NCBI GenBank assembly: GCA_945788595.1
Contig: CALZMS010000063.1
Span: 1 to 6,223 of the forward strand
DNA length: 6,223 nucleotides
DNA from: an uncultured Lachnospiraceae bacterium
Lineage (GTDB): Bacteria > Bacillota > Clostridia > Lachnospirales > Lachnospiraceae
Reading direction: 5' to 3'
The notes under the pieces were generated by a model. That model was not told the origin of the DNA and ran no database searches. It saw only the letters and a list, made by a program, of their open reading frames with translations. This document shows, piece by piece, positions 1 through 5,309 of the stretch; within the stretch, counting starts at the first letter, position 1; each line of letters begins with the position of its first letter. The translations under genes and the position numbers were made by a program.

Positions 1-375
1 GCCGTAGTCAGAGAGAAAGTCAAGGCCGCATTCATAGACGGTAAAATCAAACTGATCCGCTGTTTCCGGGAGAAAAAAGCACTGGTGAGTATTCACTGAT
101 GTCTCCGGATTGATCTCCAGAATACGTTCTTTCATTACATCTGTTTTATAACGCCCTATAGTTTTTCTGGTAGCAATGATCTGGCGATTCAGATTGGTCA
201 GACATACCTTGTCGTCATCCACAATATCCAGTGTCCCTACACCACTTCGTACAAGTCCCTCACAGACATATCCGCCCACTCCGCCTATACCAAATACAAT
301 CACTCTGGCCTTCGAAAGCTTTTCCATGGCTTCTGTCCCAAAAAGTATCTCTGTTCTTGAAAACTGATTCAGCAT
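1..375 (-). CDS. tcdA: tRNA threonylcarbamoyladenosine dehydratase, N-terminal part (runs off the window)
   Basis: First 125 codons of an E1-like/ThiF-superfamily enzyme. TcdA uses ATP to cyclise the t6A37 threonylcarbamoyl group of ANN-decoding tRNAs to ct6A in the cytoplasm. The Rossmann nucleotide-binding loop is visible as GIGGVGG (residues 29-35). The ATP-binding region DDDKVCLTNLNRQ (53-65), with its NxNRQ arginine motif, is followed by IGRYKTDVMKERILEINP (73-90). These match the TcdA/CsdL branch better than MoeB or ThiF. ATG at 373-375 is chosen because AGGAGA (383-388) lies 7 nt upstream. The gene has its own promoter and hairpin leader, so it appears transcribed separately from the peptidase gene upstream. 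Oddity: the last residues read LDFLSDYG where the family normally has a DAxDT-type motif (see findings). The family call is firm; the exact subgroup is inferred. Confidence 0.88.
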   Translation of the reverse strand, partial: MLNQFSRTEILFGTEAMEKLSKARVIVFGIGGVGGYVCEGLVRSGVGTLDIVDDDKVCLTNLNRQIIATRKTIGRYKTDVMKERILEINPETSVNTHQCFFLPETADQFDFTVYECGLDFLSDYG

Positions 376-382
376 TTTTTCT

Positions 383-388
383 TCTCCT
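383..388 (-). promoter_or_regulatory. Ribosome binding site of tcdA
   Basis: AGGAGA on the minus strand, 7 nt before the ATG at 375. It fixes the start codon. Confidence 0.8.
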
Positions 389-404
389 GTATATCTATGG
401 CATG

Positions 405-428
405 AAAAGGCGGATGTTTCCATCCGCC
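405..428 (-). terminator. Hairpin with GAAA loop and short U-run in the tcdA leader (terminator or attenuator-like)
   Basis: On the minus strand GGCGGATG (428-421) and CATCCGCC (416-409) pair as a perfect 8-bp, GC-rich stem closed by GAAA, a GNRA tetraloop. Four T's (408-405) follow. The plus-strand reading has no T-run after the stem, so any termination would act on minus-strand transcripts. It lies between the tcdA promoter and its ribosome binding site. It could terminate read-through from the peptidase gene, attenuate tcdA, or simply stabilise the 5' end of the mRNA. The U-run is short, so efficiency as a terminator is uncertain. Confidence 0.55.
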
Positions 429-436
429 CTATATTT

Positions 437-453
437 CCTACCGCATTAGTAGG
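437..453. promoter_or_regulatory. Inverted repeat at the tcdA transcription start (possible operator)
   Basis: CCTAC and GTAGG form a perfect 5-bp inverted repeat around a 7-nt spacer. The repeat begins 3 nt downstream of the -10 hexamer and spans the expected start site, a usual place for a repressor site. No regulator is recognised. A 5-bp arm can occur by chance. Confidence 0.3.
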
Positions 454-456
454 CTT

Positions 457-485
457 ATTCTATATCCATTTTATCTGTTTGTCAA
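457..485 (-). promoter_or_regulatory. Sigma-A-type promoter of tcdA
   Basis: On the minus strand, TTGACA (485-480) is separated by exactly 17 nt from TAGAAT (462-457): a perfect -35 and a 5/6 -10. Transcription should start near 450 and give a leader of about 75 nt. The rest of the 376-574 gap shows no gene. Confidence 0.75.
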
Positions 486-574
486 TGTAAACCCTGTTTT
501 TTCAATAAAAAATAATTATCTTTTCCGCTATACTTTCTATTGCCAGGCAATGAACGTTATAAACCTCGCGCTTT

Positions 575-1477
575 TTACCGGGACATGGCCCAGAGATTTC
601 GCACCTGACCATTAAGCTGATCAAAGTTCCAGCGTTTCTGGCTATTTACATAACTGTTGGGATCATTGATGATAAATCCCTGACTGTCGTAGCCCACGAT
701 AACCATGTAGTGACCGGAATCTGTAAAATCGCCGGGACCCACATTTACAATGATGGGACAGCCTTCATCCAGCTTTGCCTTTATTCGGCCTTCCATCATG
801 GCAAGCTCTTCTGCCTGAAGGCCGAAATGTGTACTGCCTTCACTGATCAGCGTCCAGCTGCTGCCGGAACCCGGTACACAGTACCCGGCACTTTCGGCAT
901 AAGCAGCCACCACTGTCGGATCTATGGAAGTATCTTTTGTCAGATACAGGATCACCATAGCAAGAGATGTGGGGCCACATCCGGTATACCCCAGAATTCC
1001 GCCATTATAAGAAGTATATCCCCACCGTTCATCCCACTGTATCAGAAGCGGCACCTGCTCTTTCTGACTTTCTTCTGTAAGATCAATTTCCCATACTTCA
1101 TCTTTTAACCGGGGATAGTTGTACACAAAATCAATGGCCTCACTGTTTTTTTGCGCCATTTCTTTTAACTGCTCCGGATAAGCATCGTCCGTAAGAATAC
1201 AAGACAGTTTCTCGCTCTGGCTCAGTTCCTTATCCACCTGTGAGCTTTCTGGCGCCACATCTCCAGAACTCTCCGATGCAGTTAACACCTCTTCACTTAT
1301 TTCCGGCACAGTGTCGGCCGCCACAGGATGTGTCAGCGTCCAGATACCCTTACCTGCAGCCACAATAACCAGTACTCCGCCCAGAAGTAGTGCCAGACGC
1401 CGGATCCTTCTCCTTCTTCTCTTTTCCCTTCGTATTCTCTGGATCTGTTTTTTTCTTGCTTCCGTAATATATTCCAT
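575..1477 (-). CDS. Membrane-anchored C39-family cysteine peptidase-like protein
   Basis: 300 residues. The first 27 are extremely basic (14 Arg/Lys) and are followed by one membrane segment (about 28-44), so the rest should face outwards. A Ser/Glu-rich linker (about 55-90) leads to a papain-like domain of the Peptidase_C39_2 type (about 140-300). The expected active site is complete: Gln147 in LIQWDERW for the oxyanion hole, Cys167 in GCGPTSLAMV, His256 in SGHYMVIVGY, and Asp272 in INDPN. Such domains are known from bacteriocin-transporter peptidases and from many stand-alone secreted proteins of Clostridia. No ABC transporter domain is present here, so the substrate is unknown (wall, peptide or protein). 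ATG at 1475-1477 is chosen over an upstream in-frame GTG (1540) because AGGAGA lies 5 nt before it. The gene sits 210 nt downstream of a two-component operon and has its own candidate promoter. Confidence 0.85.
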   Translation of the reverse strand: MEYITEARKKQIQRIRREKRRRRRIRRLALLLGGVLVIVAAGKGIWTLTHPVAADTVPEISEEVLTASESSGDVAPESSQVDKELSQSEKLSCILTDDAYPEQLKEMAQKNSEAIDFVYNYPRLKDEVWEIDLTEESQKEQVPLLIQWDERWGYTSYNGGILGYTGCGPTSLAMVILYLTKDTSIDPTVVAAYAESAGYCVPGSGSSWTLISEGSTHFGLQAEELAMMEGRIKAKLDEGCPIIVNVGPGDFTDSGHYMVIVGYDSQGFIINDPNSYVNSQKRWNFDQLNGQVRNLWAMSR

Positions 1478-1482
1478 ATTTT

Positions 1483-1488
1483 TCTCCT
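1483..1488 (-). promoter_or_regulatory. Ribosome binding site of the C39 peptidase gene
   Basis: AGGAGA on the minus strand, 5 nt before the ATG at 1477. It decides against the longer reading that would begin at the GTG at 1540. Confidence 0.8.
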
Positions 1489-1508
1489 GTTGTTGCTTTG
1501 CTGAATAA

Positions 1509-1514
1509 AATATA
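1509..1514 (-). promoter_or_regulatory. Candidate -10 element nearer the C39 peptidase gene
   Basis: TATATT on the minus strand (5/6 match), 31 nt upstream of the start codon. No good -35 lies at 17 nt. The closest match, GTGACA (1540-1535), is 20 nt away and is one arm of the dyad at 1535-1552. That arrangement would fit an activator-dependent promoter, but this is inference. Confidence 0.3.
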
Positions 1515-1534
1515 GCAGGAAGATTAAAACAAGC

Positions 1535-1552
1535 TGTCACGCAGATGTGACA
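1535..1552. promoter_or_regulatory. TGTCAC-N6-GTGACA dyad upstream of the C39 peptidase gene (putative operator)
   Basis: A perfect 6-bp inverted repeat with a 6-nt spacer (1535-1540 and 1547-1552). On the minus strand a TTGACA at 1562-1557 precedes it. TGACA therefore alternates with TGTCA three times within about 28 nt. It sits where a transcription factor would control the peptidase gene. The regulator is unknown; the neighbouring response regulator is the obvious candidate. Confidence 0.5.
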
Positions 1553-1569
1553 TAGTTGTCAATTTTTAC

Positions 1570-1599
1570 GTTATAGCTGCTGATTCTGCATCATGGGAA
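1570..1599 (-). promoter_or_regulatory. Candidate promoter of the C39 peptidase gene
   Basis: On the minus strand, TTCCCA (1599-1594, 4/6) and TATAAC (1575-1570, 5/6) are 18 nt apart. Transcription would begin near 1563, just before the dyad, giving a leader of about 85 nt. The alternative is the -10 at 1509-1514. Confidence 0.4.
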
Positions 1600-1633
1600 G
1601 GCGATATGCTGCCATAACCACCATTTTTTGAAA

Positions 1634-1648
1634 GATTATTCAATAATC
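1634..1648. repeat. AT-rich perfect inverted repeat between the PepSY-like and C39 genes
   Basis: GATTATT-c-AATAATC is a 7-1-7 palindrome about 40 nt downstream of the PepSY-like gene's stop codon. It is weak as an RNA hairpin and has no T-run after it on the minus strand, so I do not call it a terminator. No convincing terminator for the two-component operon was found in 1541-1687. Confidence 0.35.
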
Positions 1649-1687
1649 ATATCTTATTTACATATAACTCTCAAGATTTTTTGCGTT

Positions 1688-2611
1688 TTATCTTTCATAC
1701 AGCCAGATCATGACCTCCCCCGGCCGGTCATATTTATAATCATATATGTATTTGTAAGATTTCTCATAGGAATAGTATTGATATTCCAGACTGATATATT
1801 TTCCCTCACAGTCAAAGGCTATATAATCGCTGTGATCCTGATATCCGATCTTTATTTTTTCTGTTTCCGTCGGGGAGGAAAAGGTATATTCTGTTCCATA
1901 AACTTCCGCATAAGCCTCACAGACAGCCATGGTATATTCCACCAGAGAAGCCTCTTTTCCTGCCCTGTACCAGGTCAGCACAGGAATACCTGTCACAGCG
2001 TCCACCGCCACATATACTGTATTGCCATACGTATCCAGAACCCAAATCCACCAGAAAGAAAGCTGCTGTTCTGCCGGATCCACAACAAAATACGCATCCA
2101 TGATATCTGCCGTTTCACCGGAGGGATCCATGAGAGATTTATCCACAGCTGTAGCCTCAGTTTCCGCTATCCCGGCTACATTTTCCTGTACATCAGCACT
2201 GCTACTCTCATCCTCTGCAAACGATATATCGTCCAGTGCCTGCGGAAACATAGGATCCAGGCCCCAGTCCAGATAGATCTCATTTAATTTTAACAGATAC
2301 TCCCGGGTCTTCTCCATGGCCTGCTGCCGAGTAAGCTCTGTATCCAGAGGATCTCGCACTTCAAGCCCCACCTCCAGTCCCGTATCCATCGTAGTTCGGA
2401 CAAAATCTGCCAATTTCGGAATTTTCTTTTCCACACTCATGGTATATGTATAGGGCGTGACCTCCTGGTTATCTGTTATCGCCGTTTTCCCGGAAGAAAG
2501 AGTTTCCGCTTTTCTTTCCAGCAATGCCTGTGGAATCCAGGTACCTGACAACACGATAAGCACTGTCAGCACGATGACCAGAAGACCGTATAATACTCTA
2601 TTTTTCTTCAT
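1688..2611 (-). CDS. Membrane-anchored extracytoplasmic protein with a PepSY-like segment, third gene of the two-component operon
   Basis: 307 residues: a short cytoplasmic tip (MKKNR), one hydrophobic anchor (about 8-24) and a large outward-facing part. There is no lipobox. Residues 184-218 read LSFWWIWVLDTYGNTVYVAV followed by DAVTGIPVLTWYRAG. This resembles the end of PepSY or YycI-type domains, where a DAxTG turn follows a beta strand. Residues 128-165 are acidic, Ser/Ala-rich and probably flexible. Residues 272-294 hold ten tyrosines. The start overlaps the kinase gene by 14 bp with GGGAGG 6 nt upstream, implying coupled translation. YycH and YycI are known to modulate the WalK kinase from outside the membrane. 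By analogy this protein may tune the neighbouring kinase, but no family match is certain. Confidence 0.75.
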   Translation of the reverse strand: MKKNRVLYGLLVIVLTVLIVLSGTWIPQALLERKAETLSSGKTAITDNQEVTPYTYTMSVEKKIPKLADFVRTTMDTGLEVGLEVRDPLDTELTRQQAMEKTREYLLKLNEIYLDWGLDPMFPQALDDISFAEDESSSADVQENVAGIAETEATAVDKSLMDPSGETADIMDAYFVVDPAEQQLSFWWIWVLDTYGNTVYVAVDAVTGIPVLTWYRAGKEASLVEYTMAVCEAYAEVYGTEYTFSSPTETEKIKIGYQDHSDYIAFDCEGKYISLEYQYYSYEKSYKYIYDYKYDRPGEVMIWLYER

Positions 2612-3998
2612 CTTCGGCCTCCCTTCTCAGAGAAAAAGAAACCATGGTTCCCTCCCCGGGCACACTTTTGTAAGATAATTCTGTATGATGCAGTCTGGCG
2701 ATCCGTACAGCCAATGCCAGACCAAGGCCGGCTCCGTGCTCTTTTCGGGAACGGGATTTATCTACCATATAAAAAGCTTCCGTGATCCTTTCCAGTTCTT
2801 CCGGCGGTATTCCCCTTCCATAATCCGTAACACAGATCTGATACTCCTCGCCCCGTATCTGGCCTTTCAAATCGATACGATCCGTACCGGACTTCAGCGC
2901 ATTATCCAGCAGATTCAAAAGAAGTGTCTTAAACAGATCGTATTCCAATCTTACCCACCCCGGCTGAGCCTGACAACAGAGACAAATCTGTCTCTGTTCA
3001 GCCGCAGGGCGGGCCGTTTCTATGGCATCCTCGATCACTTCATCAATCCTGGCCTGTTCCAGCTGAAAATCTGAGCGTTCCAGGGTGATCAGCTCCATCA
3101 ATTTAAACGAAAGTGCTTCCAGGCGCATCCCCTCGTTCATGATAATGCCTGCCAGCTGATGGACCTGCTCCGGCGGCAATGTTTTCTGATATAAGGTATC
3201 TGCATAGCCGATAATAGAAGTCATGGGAGTTTTTAGCTCATGAGCAAAATTCGCCGTAAAATCCTCCTGACGGCGGGCCGCCTCCTGAAGTTCCGCAATT
3301 TTTCCTTCTATGGTTCTGGCCATACGATTAAAGGCACGGGCCAGATCCCCGACCTCATCGTGTGTAGATACATTGGCCCGCGCACTGTACTCACCGGAAG
3401 TAAACTGCCATGTCGTATTGCGCAGTGCCGTAAGCGGACGGGTCATCGTAAAAGACAACACAAAGAGCAGCACAGAGGCTGCACCCAGAATGCACCAGTA
3501 AAACAGTTCGCATCTTTTTCGCAGATCATCCGCGTCCGCAAAGAGTCCGGACACATTTTTTTCTGTAACCAGAATATAGCCTGTCTTCTTCTGGGTAAAA
3601 CGGCTCCTGACCTGAAGATAAAGGCTGCCATCGCTGCCCCGGGAGATATCATACGCAAGCTCTCCCTGCTGTAGTTCACCCACATCCGGTTCTCTCTCAC
3701 AGGAGTTATAGTAGCATGCCTCACTCTCATCTGCAAAATATAAGCCACCGTCTGCTCCCAGGGTTGCCGCCGCAGTTTTTCCTATTTCCTCCATATTGGC
3801 GGTATCCAGAGTATCTTCCAGATTCAGCATCACTGTCTGGATGGAATATTTCACCATCTGATGCTGAGAAAGAGCACTTTTTTCCTCTCTCTGTACAGAA
3901 TGCTCCAGACTGTAGGATACCGTCAGATATTCTACCATTCCCAGAGAAAACGTCAGGATCAGAATTGTACTGAGAAAAATCTTATAAAAAAATTTCAT
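2598..3998 (-). CDS. Sensor histidine kinase, HAMP/HisKA/HATPase_c
   Basis: 466 residues, a complete class I membrane kinase. TM1 (about 6-26) is followed by an extracytoplasmic sensor of about 140 residues (28-165, Cache/PAS-like by size and pattern, unproven). TM2 (about 167-184) leads into a HAMP domain (about 185-238). The dimerisation domain has the H-box FAHELKTPMTSIIGY with phospho-acceptor His253. The ATPase domain shows the N box (LLLNLLDNALKS, Asn362 and Asn366), the G1 box (DYGRGIPPEE, Asp392), an F-box-like region (ITEAFYMVDKSRSRKEHG) and the G2 box (GAGLGLALA, from 422). All catalytic elements are present, so it should autophosphorylate and pass phosphate to the regulator encoded just upstream. 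The start codon overlaps that gene's stop as ATGA, and GGAGG lies 7 nt upstream. The signal sensed cannot be read from sequence. Confidence 0.95.
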   Translation of the reverse strand: MKFFYKIFLSTILILTFSLGMVEYLTVSYSLEHSVQREEKSALSQHQMVKYSIQTVMLNLEDTLDTANMEEIGKTAAATLGADGGLYFADESEACYYNSCEREPDVGELQQGELAYDISRGSDGSLYLQVRSRFTQKKTGYILVTEKNVSGLFADADDLRKRCELFYWCILGAASVLLFVLSFTMTRPLTALRNTTWQFTSGEYSARANVSTHDEVGDLARAFNRMARTIEGKIAELQEAARRQEDFTANFAHELKTPMTSIIGYADTLYQKTLPPEQVHQLAGIIMNEGMRLEALSFKLMELITLERSDFQLEQARIDEVIEDAIETARPAAEQRQICLCCQAQPGWVRLEYDLFKTLLLNLLDNALKSGTDRIDLKGQIRGEEYQICVTDYGRGIPPEELERITEAFYMVDKSRSRKEHGAGLGLALAVRIARLHHTELSYKSVPGEGTMVSFSLRREAEDEEK

Positions 3999-4654
3999 TG
4001 ATGGACCTCCAGCCGGTAACCAATACGAAATACCGTTACGATCCGGTCATTCCAGTCCAGCTTTTTGCGCAGGCGCTGGATATGAGAATCCAGTGTCCTT
4101 GTCTCCCCCGTATACTCTTCCTCCCAGACTTTTTCATACAGCCGGGCACGGCTGAGGGCCACATTTTTATTATGGATCAGTTCCAGGAGAAGATCGAACT
4201 CTTTTACTGTCAGATCCACCGGATGGCCCCCTTTAAACACCTGTCGGGAAACCGGATCCACTGTCACATCACCGATAGTGACCTTATCCTTCACCTGAGA
4301 AGTACGGCGAAGCACTGTCTCCACCCGGGCTACCAGTTCACCGATCTGAAAAGGCTTGCTCAGATAATCGTCCGCCCCCTTTTTCAGTCCCCGGATCCGG
4401 TCTTTCACCTGTCCCATAGCAGAAATAATGATCACCGGTGTTCCTAAACTGACAATGTACTCCAACAGTTCATACCCACTGATGAACGGCAACATCAGGT
4501 CAAGAAGGATCAGATCGTAGGTTTTTTCTTCAATCTGGTCCGCTCCCGCCTTACCGTCAAAGGCACAGTCGCAGCTGTAACCTTCGCCAATCAGCGTAGA
4601 CTCAATGAGGCGATTGATTTCTTTGTCATCTTCTATAATCAATATGTTTGTCAT
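3995..4654 (-). CDS. OmpR/PhoB-family response regulator
   Basis: 219 residues, a typical length. The receiver domain (about 1-115) has the acidic pocket Glu8-Asp9-Asp10, phospho-acceptor Asp52 in LLDLMLP, the switch serine Ser78 and Lys100 in YLSKPF. The winged-helix DNA-binding domain (about 124-217) has the recognition helix around TRTLDSHIQRLRKKL (186-200) and the wing TVFRIGYRL (207-215). It should bind DNA as a dimer after phosphorylation by the kinase whose gene overlaps its 3' end by 4 bp. The ATG at 4654 has AAAGGAG 5 nt upstream. Targets are not known; candidate sites are the dyads in its own leader region and upstream of the C39 peptidase gene. Confidence 0.95.
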   Translation of the reverse strand: MTNILIIEDDKEINRLIESTLIGEGYSCDCAFDGKAGADQIEEKTYDLILLDLMLPFISGYELLEYIVSLGTPVIIISAMGQVKDRIRGLKKGADDYLSKPFQIGELVARVETVLRRTSQVKDKVTIGDVTVDPVSRQVFKGGHPVDLTVKEFDLLLELIHNKNVALSRARLYEKVWEEEYTGETRTLDSHIQRLRKKLDWNDRIVTVFRIGYRLEVHQ

Positions 4655-4659
4655 ACATT

Positions 4660-4666
4660 CTCCTTT
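4660..4666 (-). promoter_or_regulatory. Ribosome binding site of the response regulator gene
   Basis: AAAGGAG on the minus strand, 5 nt before the ATG at 4654. Confidence 0.8.
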
Positions 4667-4711
4667 GTTATGTGAAATATGTGTTTTTTGATAATTGTTC
4701 AGAAAAGTTTA

Positions 4712-4725
4712 AACCACTTGTGGTT
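4712..4725. promoter_or_regulatory. AACCAC-N2-GTGGTT dyad in the response regulator leader
   Basis: A perfect 6-bp inverted repeat with a 2-nt centre, about 58 nt upstream of the regulator's start codon. It may be a protein-binding site or a small RNA hairpin. It shares a CACAAG core with the dyad at 4932-4944. Confidence 0.4.
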
Positions 4726-4750
4726 CATCACGTATCTTTTTTTCATGGAT

Positions 4751-4771
4751 TTTCGCATCATAACTGCGAAA
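4751..4771 (-). promoter_or_regulatory. Hairpin in the 5' leader of the two-component operon
   Basis: On the minus strand TTTCGCA and TGCGAAA pair perfectly around a 7-nt loop. This lies just downstream of the candidate start site near 4784. No T-run follows, so it is not a terminator. A role in mRNA stability or as a DNA operator is possible. Confidence 0.4.
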
Positions 4772-4790
4772 GTATTGAACAGATATGTCT

Positions 4791-4799
4791 ATTGTATCA
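4791..4799 (-). promoter_or_regulatory. Candidate extended -10 promoter of the two-component operon
   Basis: TGATACAAT on the minus strand: a TGn extension plus TACAAT (5/6). The nearest -35-like hexamer, TTTACA, is 20 nt away, which fits an extended -10 promoter that needs little -35. An alternative is TTGTGA-17-TTCAAT (4/6 and 4/6), about 20 nt further downstream. The leader would be about 130 nt. Confidence 0.4.
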
Positions 4800-4830
4800 C
4801 AAAGATGCGACGGACTTGTAAAAGATATGC

Positions 4831-4864
4831 AAAAAGGAACTGCACTGATGTATGCACAGTTCCT
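4831..4864 (-). terminator. Intrinsic terminator after the GNAT gene
   Basis: On the minus strand AGGAACTG (4864-4857) and CAGTTCCT (4842-4835) form a perfect 8-bp stem. The 14-nt loop can extend the helix internally through TGCA pairs. A run of five T's ends the site. It lies about 87 nt after the GNAT stop codon and separates the transporter/GNAT pair from the two-component operon. Confidence 0.8.
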
Positions 4865-4931
4865 CTATATTGACAAATCTATGAAACCAGAATCCGGGAA
4901 ATCATTTCGTTCTAGCTAAATACCAGTTCTC

Positions 4932-4944
4932 TCACAACTTGTGA
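4932..4944. promoter_or_regulatory. TCACAA-c-TTGTGA dyad just after the GNAT stop codon
   Basis: A perfect 13-bp palindrome 6 nt after the GNAT gene's stop codon, about 280 nt upstream of the response regulator. On the minus strand it is part of ATGTCACAAGTTGTGAGAG. This resembles ATGTCACATCTGCGTGACAG at the dyad before the C39 peptidase gene. It is placed upstream of the terminator, so a role in two-component promoter control is uncertain. Confidence 0.35.
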
Positions 4945-4950
4945 CATGGT

Positions 4951-5244
4951 TTAGCTGCAGCAGTTAAAATCCTGCACCCGATGCTGATACTCCGGATGCT
5001 GATAAAACCATTTTACGGCATAGCTGCAGGACAGATAGGTTCTAAGACGACATTCTGCCAGATAATCTACCATGGCATGCATCAGCTGGTCTCCGATACC
5101 CTGCCCTCGGCAGCTGGGAGATACATATGTATGAGTTACCTCAAGCAATCCCTCTGACACATTCTCAAAATTTACTTCTCCCAGAAGCAGATCTGTGTTT
5201 TCATCTCTGCACTGGATACTGTTTTTGTTATAAATGAATTTCAT
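4951..5244 (-). CDS. Small GNAT-fold N-acetyltransferase-like protein, NATD1/YidJ type
   Basis: 97 residues, the usual size of the one-domain NATD1/YidJ group. The acetyl-CoA loop appears as VSPSCRGQGIGDQLM (41-55), matching the R/Q-x-x-G-x-G motif A. The later part has the group's typical CSYAVKWFYQHPEY (73-86). Substrates of this group are not established; it is shorter than classical GNAT enzymes, and its cellular role cannot be told from sequence. Six cysteines include a CC pair at the C-terminus. It lies 65 nt downstream of the permease gene and probably shares its transcript, ending at the terminator at 4831-4864. ATG at 5242-5244 is the only in-frame ATG before an upstream stop. The best Shine-Dalgarno match, AAAGG (5259-5263), is 14 nt away, which is unusually far. 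Confidence 0.82.
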   Translation of the reverse strand: MKFIYNKNSIQCRDENTDLLLGEVNFENVSEGLLEVTHTYVSPSCRGQGIGDQLMHAMVDYLAECRLRTYLSCSYAVKWFYQHPEYQHRVQDFNCCS

Positions 5245-5309
5245 AATGATGATGTCTGCCTTTCTTTGGATGTTTCTGGCTGGTTGTTCTATATTTTGTC
5301 CAGATTTGC

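Noticed and set aside
405..453. Known riboswitch upstream of tcdA
   Set aside because: I could not match conserved bases of fluoride, guanidine, preQ1, SAM or manganese classes. Only simple hairpins are visible.
540..550. TTGCC/GGCAA inverted repeat after the C39 gene as terminator
   Set aside because: A hairpin would have only about 4 pairs and no T-run follows directly, so it is too weak to call.
710..1108. 132-codon plus-strand open frame
   Set aside because: Antisense to the C39 catalytic domain, with no domain and no start signal.
1478..1540. Longer start (GTG at 1540) for the C39 peptidase
   Set aside because: The GTG lies inside the operator-like dyad without a Shine-Dalgarno site, while the ATG at 1477 has a good AGGAGA 5 nt upstream and begins a natural basic-plus-membrane N-terminus.
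1634..1648. AT-rich palindrome as terminator of the two-component operon
   Set aside because: The stem is all AT-rich with almost no loop, and the minus-strand downstream sequence is TTTC then A's rather than a T-run.
1628..2287. 219-codon plus-strand open frame
   Set aside because: It lies opposite the PepSY-like gene, has His/Cys/Arg-rich shadow composition, no recognisable domain and no ribosome binding site.
3443..3748. 101-codon minus-strand frame within the kinase gene
   Set aside because: It is an alternative frame inside the kinase sensor region. The kinase reading shows complete domains across it.
3998..4447. 149-codon plus-strand open frame
   Set aside because: Antisense to the well-supported response regulator, with no family features.
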